A stretch of DNA of 64,000 nucleotides from Legionella sp. (GCA_017306715.1 JAFKHV010000006.1:62001-126000); one strand, 5' to 3'; numbered from the stretch's first letter, positions 53,558 to 64,000 are shown. Notes: generated by a model not told the origin, from the sequence alone. Numbers and translations: made by a program.

Positions 53558-54469
53558 TCAGCAGCTAGCAGATTGTAATTCGATTAATAAATTTTCTAAT
53601 ACTAAGGTTGCATTAAGTGGAACATTACGGTAAAGCTTACGGTTAATCTCTTGGATTTTATCTATTTGCGAAATAAGTTTTTTAGTATCTAGATAAGCAA
53701 TAAATTGTGAAAAAAATACCTCTTCCGGTAACTGGATTAACTGTGGGGCAACTATGTGAAATTGCATTTGAGCAAAGACTATATATAAAAACCACATTAA
53801 GTCCGAAAGCTCAAACTCATGCCATTGCGCAGCAAGCACACAAGGATGAACTTTTCCTTCCATTAGATTTATTAAAGCAGAAAAAATATCAGCTCGCCTT
53901 TTTAATAAATCCGCTCGCTGCGAATTAGCGGGAACCTGATGTTCAAGCTCACTAAAATTGAGTGGATATAATTTATCGGCTGCAAAATTTAAAATTTGGC
54001 AACGGCTGGTTATCGTAGGCAGTATGGTACTTATTTGCTGCGCTAAGAGTATGAATACAGTGTGTGCAGGAGGCTCTTCGAGAATTTTAAGTAATGCATT
54101 GGTGGCAGCGCCATTCATCAAATCCACGGCCTCAAGGATAATGACTCGGTGAGCTCCTCGTTGCGGCCCTAAAAAGACATCTTGTTGTAGCTCTCGTATT
54201 TGCTCAATCTTGATGGACAAACCTTTTTTATGGGCTCTAACCCATAACAAATCCGGATGTTGCTGCTCACGCAACATGAAACATTCAGGACAACCATTAC
54301 ATGGTTGTTCTTGAAAGTTTCTACAAAATATCATGTTAGCCATTGCTGCAACAAAGGCTAATATATCAACTTCACCTGGTCCAACCAAGAGTAAAGCCCG
54401 TGGCATGCGCTGCTGCTTCCATGCATTTACTATAAAATTCCAATGAGGTGAAAAAGCGTTTTTTATCAT
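53558..54469 (-). CDS. holB: DNA polymerase III subunit delta'
   Basis: Delta' is part of the clamp loader that places the beta clamp on DNA. The 303 residues are an AAA+ fold without a working ATPase: [16 protein letters not shown] replaces the P-loop Lys, as usual in delta'. A zinc module is present ([15 protein letters not shown]). [20 protein letters not shown] and [11 protein letters not shown] carry sensor and arginine-finger-like motifs. It overlaps tmk by four bases (ATGA). Confidence 0.92.
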   Translation of the reverse strand: MIKNAFSPHWNFIVNAWKQQRMPRALLLVGPGEVDILAFVAAMANMIFCRNFQEQPCNGCPECFMLREQQHPDLLWVRAHKKGLSIKIEQIRELQQDVFLGPQRGAHRVIILEAVDLMNGAATNALLKILEEPPAHTVFILLAQQISTILPTITSRCQILNFAADKLYPLNFSELEHQVPANSQRADLLKRRADIFSALINLMEGKVHPCVLAAQWHEFELSDLMWFLYIVFAQMQFHIVAPQLIQLPEEVFFSQFIAYLDTKKLISQIDKIQEINRKLYRNVPLNATLVLENLLIELQSASC

Positions 54470-55095
54470 GCTAAAAATTCAATAATTGCAGATTTAATCT
54501 GCGCTTGTACTTCTGATAAGGATTGTTGCGCATCAATGCGTACCGTATTCGGTTCATTTCGAGTCAGCTCCTGATAATGCTGCTGCACTCGTTTAAAGAA
54601 TTCTATCTCTTGCTGCTCAATGCGATCCATCTCGCCTCTTGCTCTAGCGCGTTGCATACCTGCCTCTGGAGCAACATCAAGGTATAGGGTCAAATTCGGT
54701 TTAAAATCGGCGACAACAAATGCAGAAAGCTGCTTAATGAGGTTCACATCGAGACCGCGTCCACCACCTTGGTACGCAAAAGTTGATAATTCAAAACGAT
54801 CTGCGATTACCCAAATACCTTGGTGTAGCGCAGGCATAATGACTTCCTTAAGCAGCTGGATGCGAGCAGCATAAAGTAATAATAATTCTGTCTTATCATC
54901 AAGAATATTTGTATATTGCGGATTTTTTATTATCGTGCGTAACTGCTCCCCTATAGCGGTTCCGCCTGGTTCTCGTGTGGTGATGCAGCGCACATCATGA
55001 TGCGCTAATACATCAACGATAGTCGCCACAGCGGTTGATTTTCCGGCTCCTTCCAACCCCTCGATGACAATAAATTTTCCTAAGGCTAAAGTCAT
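54466..55095 (-). CDS. tmk: Thymidylate kinase
   Basis: Phosphorylates dTMP to dTDP. The 209 residues contain the P-loop [16 protein letters not shown], the DR-type base-binding segment [35 protein letters not shown] and [19 protein letters not shown]. The lid Arg residues fit the bacterial enzyme. It lies eight bases after mltG and overlaps holB. Confidence 0.96.
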   Translation of the reverse strand: MTLALGKFIVIEGLEGAGKSTAVATIVDVLAHHDVRCITTREPGGTAIGEQLRTIIKNPQYTNILDDKTELLLLYAARIQLLKEVIMPALHQGIWVIADRFELSTFAYQGGGRGLDVNLIKQLSAFVVADFKPNLTLYLDVAPEAGMQRARARGEMDRIEQQEIEFFKRVQQHYQELTRNEPNTVRIDAQQSLSEVQAQIKSAIIEFLA

Positions 55096-55103
55096 ACGAG
55101 TCC

Positions 55104-56093
55104 TTATTTCCTTTGATAGAGTTCGATTGCTTGTCGTTGTTGTTGATATGTTTCAGAAAACTGATGGGAACCATCGCCCTTTGCAACATAATATAAAAAA
55201 TTGGAGCGCTGAGGATGTGCTGCTGCATATAAAGCAGGCTCTCCTACCATTGCGATAGGTGTAGGTGGTAAACCACGATTCTTATAAGAATTAAAAGGAG
55301 AGTTTACTTGCAAATTTTGATGGGAAAGTTTTCCTGTATAGGCATTACCAAGTGCATAAATGACGGTCGGATCCATTTGTAAAGGCATGTTTTTGTATAA
55401 GCGGTTTATAATAACACCTGAGATGAGTGAACGTTCACTTGGAAGCGCTGTTTCTTTTTCTATAATCGATGCGGCAATTAGTAATTCATATGAGGTTTTA
55501 TAAGGAAGGTCTGGGTCTCGTGCTTGCCAGGTTTTATTTAATAATGTCATCAAATTACGGTGCGCATGCAGCAACAGATTTTTACTATCACTACCTCCAT
55601 AATATACATAAGTATCAGCCAAAAGTAAGCCCTCACTACTGGGATAACGTCCCTGGACTTGCTGCCAATCATCTACATGATAATTTAAATAAGCTGCTTG
55701 AGACAAATCTTGCGAAATTTTTTGCTGCGTTGTTCCAGCAATAATTGTAAATTTTCGGGTCAAAACATCACCCTTGGCGATTCGGTCAAACAGAACAGCT
55801 GGTGTATTATCGGGTTTAATTTCATATACCCCCGCCTTCAATTTGGCCGCTAAACCGGTAAAACGTAAATAATAAAGATAAGGCTTTTGGTATTTGATGA
55901 TATTTTGCTGCTGCAGTTTTTGCACTAATTGAGACGCAGTAGTCGCTCGAGGTAATGTGATGACTGGAGCTTTTTCAGAAAACGTTAGTGGTCTTAAATT
56001 AAAATAATAGAAGACACTACCTGCAAATAGGAAAGACATAAACAATATCACTGTTAGAACCCATAAAAACAGTTTCTTATGTCTTTCGTTCAA
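55104..56093 (-). CDS. mltG: Endolytic murein transglycosylase MltG
   Basis: Cleaves nascent glycan strands and so sets their length. The 329 residues start with a cytosolic tail and one membrane anchor ([20 protein letters not shown]). A LysM-like part and the YceG domain follow, with [20 protein letters not shown] holding the catalytic Glu, then [20 protein letters not shown] and [17 protein letters not shown]. In E. coli pabC lies between fabF and this gene; here fabF ends three bases upstream and no pabC is present. Confidence 0.95.
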   Translation of the reverse strand: MNERHKKLFLWVLTVILFMSFLFAGSVFYYFNLRPLTFSEKAPVITLPRATTASQLVQKLQQQNIIKYQKPYLYYLRFTGLAAKLKAGVYEIKPDNTPAVLFDRIAKGDVLTRKFTIIAGTTQQKISQDLSQAAYLNYHVDDWQQVQGRYPSSEGLLLADTYVYYGGSDSKNLLLHAHRNLMTLLNKTWQARDPDLPYKTSYELLIAASIIEKETALPSERSLISGVIINRLYKNMPLQMDPTVIYALGNAYTGKLSHQNLQVNSPFNSYKNRGLPPTPIAMVGEPALYAAAHPQRSNFLYYVAKGDGSHQFSETYQQQRQAIELYQRK

Positions 56094-56096
56094 AGC

Positions 56097-57335
56097 TTAA
56101 ACTCGTTTAAATATTAAAGTACCATTGGTCCCACCAAATCCTAAAGAATTGCTCAAGGAGTAATTAATCGTCCTTGCTTGAGGTTTGTGCGGTACATAAT
56201 TAAGATCACAGCCTTCATCGGGATTATCCAAATTTATGGTCGGCGGTGCTATTTGATCACGGATTGCCAATATACTAAAAATGGCTTCTACTGCGCCAGC
56301 AGCCCCAAGTAGGTGTCCCGTCATCGATTTAGTCGAGCTGACAGCTAAGTCATACGCATGCTCTTTAAATACGCGTTTAATCGCCTTTGTCTCATTGAGA
56401 TCGTTTAAATAGGTAGAAGTTCCATGAGCATTGATATAATCAATATCTCGTGGATGAATACCTGCATCTTTTATTGCTGCCTCCATCGCTCGCGATGCAC
56501 CATCAGCATCCTCATCGGGTGCCGTAATATGATAGGCATCCCCAGACATTCCAAAGCCTGCCACTTCAGCATAAATTTTCGCGCCTCGAGCTACGGCATG
56601 TTCGTATTCTTCAAGAATGAGTAAACCCGCGCCCTCTCCCATAACAAAACCATCACGGTCTTTATCAAAAGGTCTGGATGCTTTTTCGGGCTCATCGTTT
56701 CTTTTTGATAGAGAGCGAACCGCTGAAAATCCAGCTAAAGATAATGGAGTTAAGGTCATTTCTGTGCCGCCACACATCATAACGTCGGCATCACCATAGG
56801 CAATTAAGCGACTCGCCAATCCAATATTGTGAGTACCCGTTGTACATGCAGTAGCTATTGCAATATTAGGACCCTTTAATTTATGGCGAATAGAAATTTG
56901 GCCTGCGGCCATGTTAATGATACCGGCAGGAATGAAGAAAGGAGAAACTTTGCGAACTCCTCCCGCGACCAATTTATCTTCATTATTCGCAATGGTATCA
57001 ATACCACCAATACCCGCACCAACAGCAACACCGAAGCGATGAGATAGGTCTTCAGTTACCTCAAGTCCCGAATCTTTAAGCGCTTCATCGGCTGCAGCTA
57101 TTGCGTATTGGGTGAAGGGATCCATTTTGCGGGCATCCTTCGCCGGCACGTAGTCTTCGATGTTAAAATTCTTAACATTTGCCCAAATTTTTGTAGGATA
57201 ATCCGATATATCAAAACCTTCGACCTTATTTACCCCACTCACACCAGACAATATGTTTTGCCAAGATTCTTTCACATTTAAACCGACGGGAGAAAGCATG
57301 CCCATGCCGGTTACAACCACGCGCCGCATTTTCAA
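56097..57335 (-). CDS. fabF: Beta-ketoacyl-ACP synthase II
   Basis: Elongates acyl-ACP by condensation with malonyl-ACP. The 412 residues have the catalytic Cys in [12 protein letters not shown], the two His residues in [11 protein letters not shown] and [14 protein letters not shown], and the end [15 protein letters not shown]. It begins [18 protein letters not shown]. It follows acpP by 18 bases. Confidence 0.97.
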   Translation of the reverse strand: MKMRRVVVTGMGMLSPVGLNVKESWQNILSGVSGVNKVEGFDISDYPTKIWANVKNFNIEDYVPAKDARKMDPFTQYAIAAADEALKDSGLEVTEDLSHRFGVAVGAGIGGIDTIANNEDKLVAGGVRKVSPFFIPAGIINMAAGQISIRHKLKGPNIAIATACTTGTHNIGLASRLIAYGDADVMMCGGTEMTLTPLSLAGFSAVRSLSKRNDEPEKASRPFDKDRDGFVMGEGAGLLILEEYEHAVARGAKIYAEVAGFGMSGDAYHITAPDEDADGASRAMEAAIKDAGIHPRDIDYINAHGTSTYLNDLNETKAIKRVFKEHAYDLAVSSTKSMTGHLLGAAGAVEAIFSILAIRDQIAPPTINLDNPDEGCDLNYVPHKPQARTINYSLSNSLGFGGTNGTLIFKRV

Positions 57336-57353
57336 TCACAACTCCTCGAAGAA

Positions 57354-57602
57354 TTAAGCTTCTTCTTTATCTAAATTCGATTCAATATAATCAATCGCTT
57401 CTTGAATCGTAGTAATTTTTTCGGCTTTCTCATCGGGAATTTCTGTCTCAAATTCTTCTTCAAGTGCCATTACCAATTCAACAGTGTCTAAAGAGTCTGC
57501 ACCTAAATCATCCACGAAGGATGCGTCATTTTTAAGCTCTTCTTCTTTAACGCCCAATTGTTCAACAACAATTTTGCGTACACGCTCTTCAACAGTACTC
57601 AT
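57354..57602 (-). CDS. acpP: Acyl carrier protein
   Basis: Carries growing acyl chains on phosphopantetheine. The 82 residues are a four-helix acidic protein with the attachment Ser37 in [27 protein letters not shown] precedes the start. A 168-base gap to fabG, with TATAAT on the acpP strand (positions 57650-57655), suggests it has an extra promoter of its own, which would suit its high abundance. The extension DKEEA at the C-terminus is normal. Confidence 0.97.
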   Translation of the reverse strand: MSTVEERVRKIVVEQLGVKEEELKNDASFVDDLGADSLDTVELVMALEEEFETEIPDEKAEKITTIQEAIDYIESNLDKEEA

Positions 57603-57770
57603 AACTTGATTTTCCTCTTTCGGTTGATAGAAACTTTTAGTAACTATTAATTATATTCACTTCATTTAACCGCCGGGCTCACGCAAATGCAACACCCTCT
57701 TTAAAACAATCACTTAATGCGAAAATGAAAGTGATATAGTTTATTCATTTACACAGATAACGCAAGTGCA

Positions 57771-58517
57771 TTAATCCATATACATACCGCCGTTTACATG
57801 TAATGTACTACCTGTAATATATTTTGCCTCATCTGAGGCTAAAAAAGCGACCGCATTGGCGATATCCTCAGGTTCCCCCATTTTACGTAAAGGAATCCGT
57901 TTAATCATTTCCTCTTTTACCATATCAGGTAAAGCATGAGTCATATCTGTGTTGATAAACCCAGGAGCGACGACATTCACGGTAATGCCGCGACTCCCTA
58001 TTTCTTGAGCAAGTGATTTGGAGAATCCAATAATTCCTGCCTTGGCTGCAGAATAATTTACTTGTCCGGAATTACCACTAGAACCAACTACAGAACCTAT
58101 AGAGATAATACGACCCCATCGGGCTCGAAACATTATCTTTGTACATATTTTAGACATTCTGTAAATGGAATTCAAATTAGTCTCAATAACTTTGTACCAC
58201 TCATCATCATCCATACGCAAGATTAGGTTGTCAGCAGTGATTCCTGCATTATTAACCAAAATCCCTGGGGCGTGTTTTGCTTCCGCTAATTGATCCATAA
58301 CGTGCTCAACAGCCTCAGCATTGGTCACATCTAATGTTAAGCCTTTACCTGATAGACCTGCTTCATTGAAATAATGATTTATGTGCTCTGCACCGACTTC
58401 AGTTGTAGCAGTGCCATAAACAAAAGCACCTTCCTGTGCTAACTTTATGGCAATGGCTTGACCAATACCTCTGCTAGCACCTGTTACCAAAGCTATTTTC
58501 CCTTCTAAACTCTTCAT
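57771..58517 (-). CDS. fabG: 3-oxoacyl-ACP reductase
   Basis: NADPH-dependent reduction of 3-oxoacyl-ACP. The product has 248 residues from ATG 58517; a TTG just before adds one residue. KIALVTGASRGIGQAIA is the cofactor site, ILVNNAGITADNL and the catalytic Ser-Tyr-Lys set in GSVVGSSG and QVNYSAAKAGIIGFSKSLA are intact. The end AKYITGSTLHVNGGMYM is typical. It is 13 bases after fabD. Confidence 0.96.
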   Translation of the reverse strand: MKSLEGKIALVTGASRGIGQAIAIKLAQEGAFVYGTATTEVGAEHINHYFNEAGLSGKGLTLDVTNAEAVEHVMDQLAEAKHAPGILVNNAGITADNLILRMDDDEWYKVIETNLNSIYRMSKICTKIMFRARWGRIISIGSVVGSSGNSGQVNYSAAKAGIIGFSKSLAQEIGSRGITVNVVAPGFINTDMTHALPDMVKEEMIKRIPLRKMGEPEDIANAVAFLASDEAKYITGSTLHVNGGMYMD

Positions 58518-58530
58518 CAATATTCTCGCC

Positions 58531-59484
58531 CTATGGATTGCTACTAATTGTCATATGCTCAATAACTTGTTCCAGGCTTATCGTGTCATAAACGCTAATA
58601 ACATCCAAGGAGCGATCAATTCGCTTGATAAGCCCGCTGAGCACTTTTCCTGGCCCACACTCTAAAATTAATTCTACATCCTGTTGTTTTAGAGATTTAA
58701 TAATTTCTACCCAACGAACTGGGCTGTATAGTTGTGTCGTTAATTTTTCTCGTATGTCGTCCACACTTGTATAGAGTTGAGCGTTCACGTTGTTTAATAC
58801 TTTGACCGTAGGAGTCGTGAACGAAACATCTTGGAGATAACCCGCAAATTCTTTTGCAGCATCGCTAAGTAAGGGGCAATGGCAAGGAACACTCACAGGA
58901 ATCACTTTTGCCAAACGAGCACCCGCGTCTTCAGCCATGCTAATTAAACGATGAATAGCGGGTGTATGCCCTGCTACTACTATTTGTTCAGGAGAATTAA
59001 AATTAGCTGGGGTTACTACTTCTAGACCTTGACTGGCTTCCTGGCATAATAAACGGACTTGTTCCTCATTAAAACCAATAATAGCAGCCATGGCACCCTG
59101 TCCCATAGGAACAGCTTCTTGCATTATTTTTGCTCGAAAAGACACTAAGTTCACTGCTTCTTTTAGCGTTAAAGCGCCCGCGCATACTAGGGCCGGATAT
59201 TCACCCAGACTGTGTCCGGCCATAAAAGTAGGAGTGAATAAATTCTGCTGCTGAATAATACGAAATACAGCGACATCTGCTGTGAGGATGGCTACCTGAG
59301 TGTATTCAGTTTGGTTTAACTGTTCAGCCGGACCATGTTGTATTAAATCCCACAGATCATACCCCGCAGCTTCAGAGGCCTCTGAAAATACCCCACGAAC
59401 AATCGGATATTCTAATTCAAAATCTGCAAGCATGCCGACCGATTGTGATCCTTGACCGGGAAAAACCAACGCTGTTTTAAACAT
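58531..59484 (-). CDS. fabD: Malonyl-CoA:ACP transacylase
   Basis: Loads malonyl groups onto ACP. From ATG 59484 it has 317 residues beginning MFKTALVFPGQGSQSVGM, which matches the family's N-terminal length; ATG 59493 (adding MLY) is also possible. The nucleophile Ser lies in MAGHSLGEYPALVCAG, the catalytic His in VSVPCHCPLLSDA, and substrate-binding Arg in LVSFRAKIMQEAVP. It lies 97 bases after fabH, a looser join than elsewhere in the operon. Confidence 0.95.
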   Translation of the reverse strand: MFKTALVFPGQGSQSVGMLADFELEYPIVRGVFSEASEAAGYDLWDLIQHGPAEQLNQTEYTQVAILTADVAVFRIIQQQNLFTPTFMAGHSLGEYPALVCAGALTLKEAVNLVSFRAKIMQEAVPMGQGAMAAIIGFNEEQVRLLCQEASQGLEVVTPANFNSPEQIVVAGHTPAIHRLISMAEDAGARLAKVIPVSVPCHCPLLSDAAKEFAGYLQDVSFTTPTVKVLNNVNAQLYTSVDDIREKLTTQLYSPVRWVEIIKSLKQQDVELILECGPGKVLSGLIKRIDRSLDVISVYDTISLEQVIEHMTISSNP

Positions 59485-59581
59485 ATATAACATAACTCCA
59501 ACTAATGTAGCCTGTAGAGCATAGCAATTCCTTTGCAACAATCCTGAGTTTCCTCAGACTACTAGTGCCTAATAATTTTGA

Positions 59582-60532
59582 TTAATAACGAATAGCCATG
59601 GCGCCCCATGTCATGCCGCCACCAAAAGCTTCAAGCAAAATAATATCGTCTCGCTTAATTTTATTGGTACGTATTGAATGATCCAGGGCTAAAGGAACAG
59701 AGGCAGCTGAGGTATTACCTTGTTCAGCAATTGTCGTAATGACACGACTCATAGGTAAATCTAATTTTTTTGCAATCGCCTGAATTATCCGCATATTTGC
59801 TTGGTGCGGAATAAGCCATTGAATATCAGATTTTTTAAGCTGACTTACGTCCAATACTTCATCAACTACTTTACCCATAACATTAACAGCTAATTTAAAT
59901 AATTCATTGCCGCGCATTGTTAGATAAGGTGGTACACCATATATAGAATTAGGCAATGTTAGCAGCTCTGTTTTATCATAAGATGCGTGTAAGACGCTTC
60001 CCATAATACCCGTCCTGTCACTGGCACTTAAGACAACCGCACCCGCACCATCGCCGAATAAGATACATGTTGCGCGATCACTCCAATCCATCACTTGTGA
60101 CATGCATTCACTGCCGATAACAAGCACATGGCGAGCTGTTCCGGACATGATATACTGTCGTGCCACATCAAGGACATATAAAAACCCGCTACAAGCGGCG
60201 CTTAAATCAAAGGCAGGCGCATGATTAGTTATTCCTAATTCGTGTTGCACACGACAGGCGACACTTGGAAAAATATGCTCTGGTGTAGATGTTGCAACGA
60301 TGATTAGATCGAGATCATTAGCCTTAATTCCAGATGCTTGGAGCGCGCGCTCTGCAGCTTTAGTAGCCATATAGGAAGGCGTTTCATATTTTTCAGCAAT
60401 GCGGCGACTACTTATTCCGGTACGGCTAGTTATCCATTCATCACTAGTATTTACTTTTGATTCTAAATCAAAATTAGTTAGTTGATTTTCAGGTAAATAA
60501 CTACCAGTGCCAGTAATCACCACATTATTCAT
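59582..60532 (-). CDS. fabH: Beta-ketoacyl-ACP synthase III
   Basis: Starts fatty-acid synthesis by condensing acetyl-CoA with malonyl-ACP. The 316 residues contain the catalytic Cys in [14 protein letters not shown], His in [14 protein letters not shown] and Asn in [32 protein letters not shown] and the end [16 protein letters not shown] are also typical. Its start overlaps the plsX stop by four bases. Confidence 0.97.
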   Translation of the reverse strand: MNNVVITGTGSYLPENQLTNFDLESKVNTSDEWITSRTGISSRRIAEKYETPSYMATKAAERALQASGIKANDLDLIIVATSTPEHIFPSVACRVQHELGITNHAPAFDLSAACSGFLYVLDVARQYIMSGTARHVLVIGSECMSQVMDWSDRATCILFGDGAGAVVLSASDRTGIMGSVLHASYDKTELLTLPNSIYGVPPYLTMRGNELFKLAVNVMGKVVDEVLDVSQLKKSDIQWLIPHQANMRIIQAIAKKLDLPMSRVITTIAEQGNTSAASVPLALDHSIRTNKIKRDDIILLEAFGGGMTWGAMAIRY

Positions 60533-61557
60533 AGCAACAACCCTTGGTTCATGAAATCATTTATATGAGCACGAACGAGATCAATGACATTGTTCTCTAC
60601 TTCAAGGATAGCTTGTTCTATTGCATGTTGAAAACCCAGAACATTCGCACCACCGTGACTTTTAACTACAACGCCATTAAGCCCCAATAAGCTTGCTCCG
60701 TTATAACGAGAAGGATCGAGTTTTGTTTTAATACCTTTCAATACTGGCATAGCCAAAAAAGCAGCCACTTTAGTAAAGAGATTACGGTTGAATGACTCTT
60801 TAAAATAGCTGAGGAATAATCTTGCGATACCCTCGCTCGCTTTAAGCGCCACATTACCTACAAATCCATCACAAACAACCAAGTCGACTTCTCCAGTGTA
60901 AAAATCATCACCTTCGACATAACCTACATAATTCATCATAGAACATTCTTGCAGCATATGCGCAGTGCGTTTCACTTGATCATTGCCTTTGATTTCCTCA
61001 ACGCCGATGTTTAATAAAGCAATTTTTGGTTGAGATTTATTTGCAACAGCTTGTACCAAGGCGGATCCCATAACGGCAAACTGAAACAAATGCTCTGCAC
61101 AAGAATCGACATTTGCGCCCAGATCAATTGCCCAAGTGCGGCCATGTACCGTAGGCAACTCGGAGACGATTGCTGGACGGTCAATACCTGGCAAAGTTTT
61201 TAGAACATAACGGGCGGTTGCCATGAGCGCACCCGTGTTTCCCGCGCTGACACAGGCTTGTGCAATCCCTTGTTTCACAAGATTAATTGCAAGACGCATG
61301 GAAGAATCTTTTTTATTTCGCAATGCATGAGAGGGTAGCTCATCCATCGTGACCACTTCTGATGCGTGTACTATTGAAAATTGTGGGGAACCAGACACAC
61401 CTGCTTTGTTAAGATAAGCCTCAACTTTGTCATGTGCACCGACCAGTATTAGTTTTAATTGGGGATTATTTTTAGCTGTGCGTACACAGGCAGGAATCAC
61501 CACATTTAAGCCATGATCCCCACCCATCGCATCGATAGCAATGGTAATGTCTTTCAA
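60529..61557 (-). CDS. plsX: Phosphate acyltransferase PlsX
   Basis: Makes acyl-phosphate from acyl-ACP for phospholipid synthesis. The preferred start is TTG 61557, giving 342 residues beginning [16 protein letters not shown], which has the family's usual length before the DAMGGD motif. An upstream TTG at 61599 would overlap rpmF by 38 bases. The rpmF stop is four bases upstream of TTG 61557, and AAGAG in the end of rpmF is a weak ribosome-binding site, so coupling is likely. [29 protein letters not shown] and [16 protein letters not shown] are typical motifs. Confidence 0.93.
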   Translation of the reverse strand: MKDITIAIDAMGGDHGLNVVIPACVRTAKNNPQLKLILVGAHDKVEAYLNKAGVSGSPQFSIVHASEVVTMDELPSHALRNKKDSSMRLAINLVKQGIAQACVSAGNTGALMATARYVLKTLPGIDRPAIVSELPTVHGRTWAIDLGANVDSCAEHLFQFAVMGSALVQAVANKSQPKIALLNIGVEEIKGNDQVKRTAHMLQECSMMNYVGYVEGDDFYTGEVDLVVCDGFVGNVALKASEGIARLFLSYFKESFNRNLFTKVAAFLAMPVLKGIKTKLDPSRYNGASLLGLNGVVVKSHGGANVLGFQHAIEQAILEVENNVIDLVRAHINDFMNQGLLL

Positions 61558-61561
61558 AAAA

Positions 61562-61759
61562 TTACTCTTTTTCTTCTTCGTAAACGTTATCGGTATCAAT
61601 CACTTTTCTACCACGATAATAACCATCTTCAGTCATATGGTGACGACGATGAGTTTCTCCAGTAACTGGATCAATCGATAAAGTTGGTTTGGTTAAAGCG
61701 TCATGAGAACGTCTCATATCACGACGAGAGCGTGATTTTTTATTCTGTTGTACGGCCAT
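61562..61759 (-). CDS. rpmF: 50S ribosomal protein L32
   Basis: 65 residues from ATG 61759, preceded by GGAG at good spacing. The start [20 protein letters not shown] is the L32 signature, followed by the short middle and GYYRGRKVI. The acidic tail VYEEEKE is an extension often seen in gammaproteobacteria. The four Cys of zinc-binding L32 forms are absent, so it is the zinc-free type. It lies between yceD and plsX, as in E. coli. Confidence 0.96.
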   Translation of the reverse strand: MAVQQNKKSRSRRDMRRSHDALTKPTLSIDPVTGETHRRHHMTEDGYYRGRKVIDTDNVYEEEKE

Positions 61760-61846
61760 TGTATTACTCCTAAACAAATTGCATTCATAAAGCGGGAATA
61801 TTACCGATATTTTTGCGGCAATCCAAGTGTTTAAGCAAATAAAATA

Positions 61847-62275
61847 TCAATCTTCAGCACTTTTTTCACTTAAAAAAGTATTAATCTCCTGGGAACACAG
61901 GCTTACAGTTTCATGAAACGTTGGTGCATAAAGATGCAATTCATCCGCTACTAACTCTTCTAACTCGATTAAAAAACCATCGGCTACAACACATTCGTAT
62001 TCATTCTGCAATTTTTCTGCTTGCTCATCGTTACTACAAATAGCAATGCGCGTTGCATTGTCATAAGAATGAACGAAATATTCCAGACATCGCTGGCACT
62101 GTACATCTAATCTACCCTTGACCCGCAGGTCCATGACGTAGAAGTTTTGTGCAGGTGTAACGGTAAAATCTACATCCAGTTCCACAGGTTTTTCTATAAA
62201 AGGAGGAAGTCTGGCATCAATTTTGAGCTTCGTTGTTTGATTGCCTTTTTTGACTTCTTCTTTTAAATTCAGCAT
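61847..62275 (-). CDS. yceD: YceD family 23S rRNA accumulation protein (DUF177)
   Basis: 142 residues. The DUF177 signature is seen in GRLDVQCQRCLEYFVHS with its Cys pair, and the acidic ELEELVADELHLYAP. In E. coli YceD is needed for normal 23S rRNA accumulation; the mechanism is not known. It is the first gene of the yceD-rpmF-plsX-fab unit and divergent from mnmA, with a 127-base gap that should carry both promoters. Confidence 0.92.
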   Translation of the reverse strand: MLNLKEEVKKGNQTTKLKIDARLPPFIEKPVELDVDFTVTPAQNFYVMDLRVKGRLDVQCQRCLEYFVHSYDNATRIAICSNDEQAEKLQNEYECVVADGFLIELEELVADELHLYAPTFHETVSLCSQEINTFLSEKSAED

Positions 62276-62339
62276 GACTAAATATTCCTCTGATTCACAT
62301 CTTATTTAATTACTTTTTAGGCAGCTTTATGCGATAATA

Positions 62340-62377
62340 TGCCCCTGCTACGCCACAAACATCTGTCGCGTGGGGCA
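62340..62377 (+). promoter_or_regulatory. Leader stem-loop upstream of mnmA
   Basis: TGCCCC at 62340-62345 can pair with GGGGCA at 62372-62377, enclosing a possible inner CGC/GCG pair. It follows TAATAT (62335-62340, a possible -10) and lies before ATG 62403. It does not resemble a riboswitch I can name. Confidence 0.25.
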
Positions 62378-62402
62378 CTATTTTAAGCGGTATCTCAAAT
62401 TT

Positions 62403-63488
62403 ATGAAAGCAAAAGTTATTATTGGTATGTCTGGTGGGGTCGACTCCTCTGTAGCCGCTTGGCTGCTCAAAGAGCAAGGTTATGATGTTGAAGGCCTGTT
62501 CATGAAAAACTGGGAACAGGACGATCAAGAGGCATTTTGCCCTGCAGCTCAAGATTTAGCCGATGCTCAGGCTGTATGCAATCAACTTATGATTCCGTTA
62601 CATACAGTAAACTTCTCCAAGGAATACTGGGACCGCGTGTTTCAGCATTTTCTTAACGAATACGAGCAAGGAAGAACGCCCAATCCCGATGTTTTGTGCA
62701 ACAAAGAAATTAAATTTAATGCTTTTTTAAACTATGCATTAAATTTGGGGGCTGATTATATTGCTACTGGCCATTATGCCAAAAATAAGGTAATGAATAA
62801 TAAAGGTTATTTGTATAAAGCAAAAGATCGCAATAAAGATCAAACCTACTTCCTCCATGCTGTCTCTCAGGAGGCTCTAGCACAGACCTTATTCCCTGTG
62901 GGAGATTACACCAAACCAGAAATACGTAATTTTGCTGAAAAGCTTGGTTTGGTCACTCATGCTAAAAAGGATTCAACCGGAATTTGCTTTATTGGCGAGA
63001 AACGGTTCAAAACCTTTTTAAACGAATTTATCCTGGCACGTCCTGGAATCATTAAAAGTACTTGCGGCATGGAGTTAGGTAAACACGACGGACTTATGTT
63101 TTACACCATAGGACAACGTCAAGGTTTAGGTATAGGTGGCCGCAATCACAGCGCAGGCGACCCGTGGTATGTGGTCGATAAAGATATTAAAACCAATACC
63201 TTATTTGTAGCCCAAGGAAGTGACCATCCCATGCTCTATGCGCAAGGATTAATCTGTAGCCCAATTCACTGGCTTGCCGAGTGCGAAGAGCAATTACCGT
63301 TAACCTGTTTTGCTAAAACACGTTATCGACAACTCGAACAGGGATGTATGATATCGCCTCCAGATGAAAACCAACACTATGTGCTCTTTACCACACCCCA
63401 AAGAGCAATTACACCAGGTCAATACATTGTTTTTTATGATAAAAATCAATGTCTCGGTGGGGCAACTATCAAAGAGGTAATTCGCTAG
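62403..63488 (+). CDS. mnmA: tRNA-specific 2-thiouridylase MnmA
   Basis: Adds sulphur to uridine 34 of Glu, Gln and Lys tRNAs. The product has 361 residues from ATG 62403; an in-frame GTG at 62370 is unlikely. [18 protein letters not shown] is the ATP pyrophosphatase loop. The catalytic Cys residues lie in [13 protein letters not shown] and [28 protein letters not shown] and [10 protein letters not shown] mark the later domains. Confidence 0.96.
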   Translation: MKAKVIIGMSGGVDSSVAAWLLKEQGYDVEGLFMKNWEQDDQEAFCPAAQDLADAQAVCNQLMIPLHTVNFSKEYWDRVFQHFLNEYEQGRTPNPDVLCNKEIKFNAFLNYALNLGADYIATGHYAKNKVMNNKGYLYKAKDRNKDQTYFLHAVSQEALAQTLFPVGDYTKPEIRNFAEKLGLVTHAKKDSTGICFIGEKRFKTFLNEFILARPGIIKSTCGMELGKHDGLMFYTIGQRQGLGIGGRNHSAGDPWYVVDKDIKTNTLFVAQGSDHPMLYAQGLICSPIHWLAECEEQLPLTCFAKTRYRQLEQGCMISPPDENQHYVLFTTPQRAITPGQYIVFYDKNQCLGGATIKEVIR

Positions 63489-63553
63489 CTCGATACTCTT
63501 AATGAAATGGGTACTATGCTAAATTAATATTAACCAACATTTTAGGAATAAAC

Positions 63554-63937
63554 ATGGCCGCTATAGACATCTCCCCTGCACCAAGCGACATAAAATTTTC
63601 GGTAAGTGCCGCCGACCGCGTTGCCGAATTACTCGCAGAAGAAAACAATCCCAATTTAAACTTACGTGTTTCCATTACTGGAGGTGGTTGCTCCGGTTTT
63701 CAGTATAATTTCAGCTTTGATGAAGAAATACATGAGGACGATACCGTTATCGTCCAACAGTGCTCCGATAACCACTCTTCAGTGAAATTACTTGTAGACT
63801 CTATGAGTTACCAATACCTTAATGACGCTGAAATTGATTATGTCCGCGACATCCAAGGGGAGCAATTTGTAATTCGCAATCCCAATGCCAAAACTACGTG
63901 TGGTTGTGGCTCATCGTTTAGTATGGATGATGAATAA
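63554..63937 (+). CDS. erpA: Iron-sulphur cluster insertion protein ErpA
   Basis: An A-type carrier that passes iron-sulphur clusters to target proteins. The 127 residues have the three Cys ligands in [14 protein letters not shown] and [11 protein letters not shown]. The N-terminal extension of about 15 residues and the ending SSFSMDDE fit ErpA better than IscA. AGGA precedes the start. It lies 65 bases after mnmA. Confidence 0.92.
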   Translation: MAAIDISPAPSDIKFSVSAADRVAELLAEENNPNLNLRVSITGGGCSGFQYNFSFDEEIHEDDTVIVQQCSDNHSSVKLLVDSMSYQYLNDAEIDYVRDIQGEQFVIRNPNAKTTCGCGSSFSMDDE

Positions 63938-63964
63938 AAGCCCCGTGAGGCCTTGAATCATAGA

Positions 63965-64000
63965 TTAGTAAGGTTTAATGATTACTTTAGTTCCGATCCG
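63965..64000 (-). CDS. Possible 3' end of a minus-strand gene cut by the window
   Basis: On the minus strand the last bases read in one frame as RIGTKVIIKPY and a stop at 63965-63967. A short hairpin with a C-C type mismatch (63938-63956) followed by TTTTA on that strand would suit its terminator. Only 11 codons are visible, so identity is open and the call is weak. Confidence 0.25.
   Translation of the reverse strand, partial: RIGTKVIIKPY

Noticed and set aside
55013..55258. Short frames across the tmk/mltG junction on both strands
   Set aside because: They overlap two certain genes and match no family.
63938..63956. Strong terminator after erpA
   Set aside because: The stem has a mismatch and no T run follows on the erpA strand; it suits the opposite strand slightly better.
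1..64000. tRNA, rRNA, CRISPR or intact IS element
   Set aside because: The intergenic stretches were read for cloverleaf arms, regular spaced repeats and transposase motifs; none was found.

Overview
The window reads as a chromosomal segment of a gamma-proteobacterium of the Legionella type. The evidence is a set of recognisable LssY and LssZ homologues, a run of large AT-rich genes for F-box-like/ankyrin-repeat proteins and a leucine-rich-repeat protein of the kind Legionellaceae deliver through the Dot/Icm type IV system, and gammaproteobacterial housekeeping orders (secA-mutT, recJ-rpfE, rlmD-relA, aceE-aceF-lpd, dacA-ybeD-lipB, yceD-rpmF-plsX-fabHDG-acpP-fabF-mltG-tmk-holB-tatD). No rRNA, tRNA, CRISPR array, integrase or intact insertion sequence was seen.

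Layout. 1-3.0 kb: 3' part of coaE, an endonuclease/exonuclease/phosphatase-family gene, and a 522-residue gene whose middle resembles beta-beta-alpha-metal DNA/RNA non-specific nucleases. 3.07-12.05 kb (minus strand): mutT, secA, dusA, recJ, an RpfE-type gene and an AlaC-type aminotransferase, interrupted by two repeat-rich gaps (6172-6622 and 7625-8276) holding small dispersed palindromes. 12.1-24.96 kb (plus strand): a small Mth938-like gene, then four very large paralogues in tandem with an F-box-like N-terminus, a helical middle, ankyrin repeats and a helical C-terminus, followed by an unrecognised 391-residue gene. Hairpins follow three of the four, so each is probably its own transcription unit.

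24.97-32.7 kb: relA and rlmD (minus), a GAF-GGDEF diguanylate cyclase, a third repeat-bearing gap, an LRR protein ending in an F-box-like motif, rimI and a small outer-membrane beta-barrel protein. 32.8-41.9 kb (minus): pyruvate dehydrogenase genes in transcription order aceE, aceF, lpdA, preceded by a Kef-type antiporter, ampE and a cysteine-rich lipoprotein, with rlpA upstream. 42.1-48.6 kb (plus): dacA, ybeD, lipB, lssY, lssZ, an L,D-transpeptidase-like gene and a PolB-type exonuclease. LipB makes the octanoyl groups needed by the lipoyl domains of AceF encoded nearby. 48.9-51.4 kb: two convergent MFS transporters, one closely like MdfA.

51.5-62.3 kb (minus): anmK, then the fatty-acid synthesis operon read from yceD to tatD, with pabC missing from its usual place. 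62.4-64 kb (plus): mnmA and erpA, and possibly the last codons of a minus-strand gene.

The most notable content is the 12.5-23.7 kb array. Its members share a C-terminal scaffold, one has a middle module repeated about four times, and two share an almost identical promoter. With the LRR/F-box-like protein and the nuclease-like protein, the window carries six candidate secreted effectors. Secretion and host targets are inferred, not shown by the sequence.
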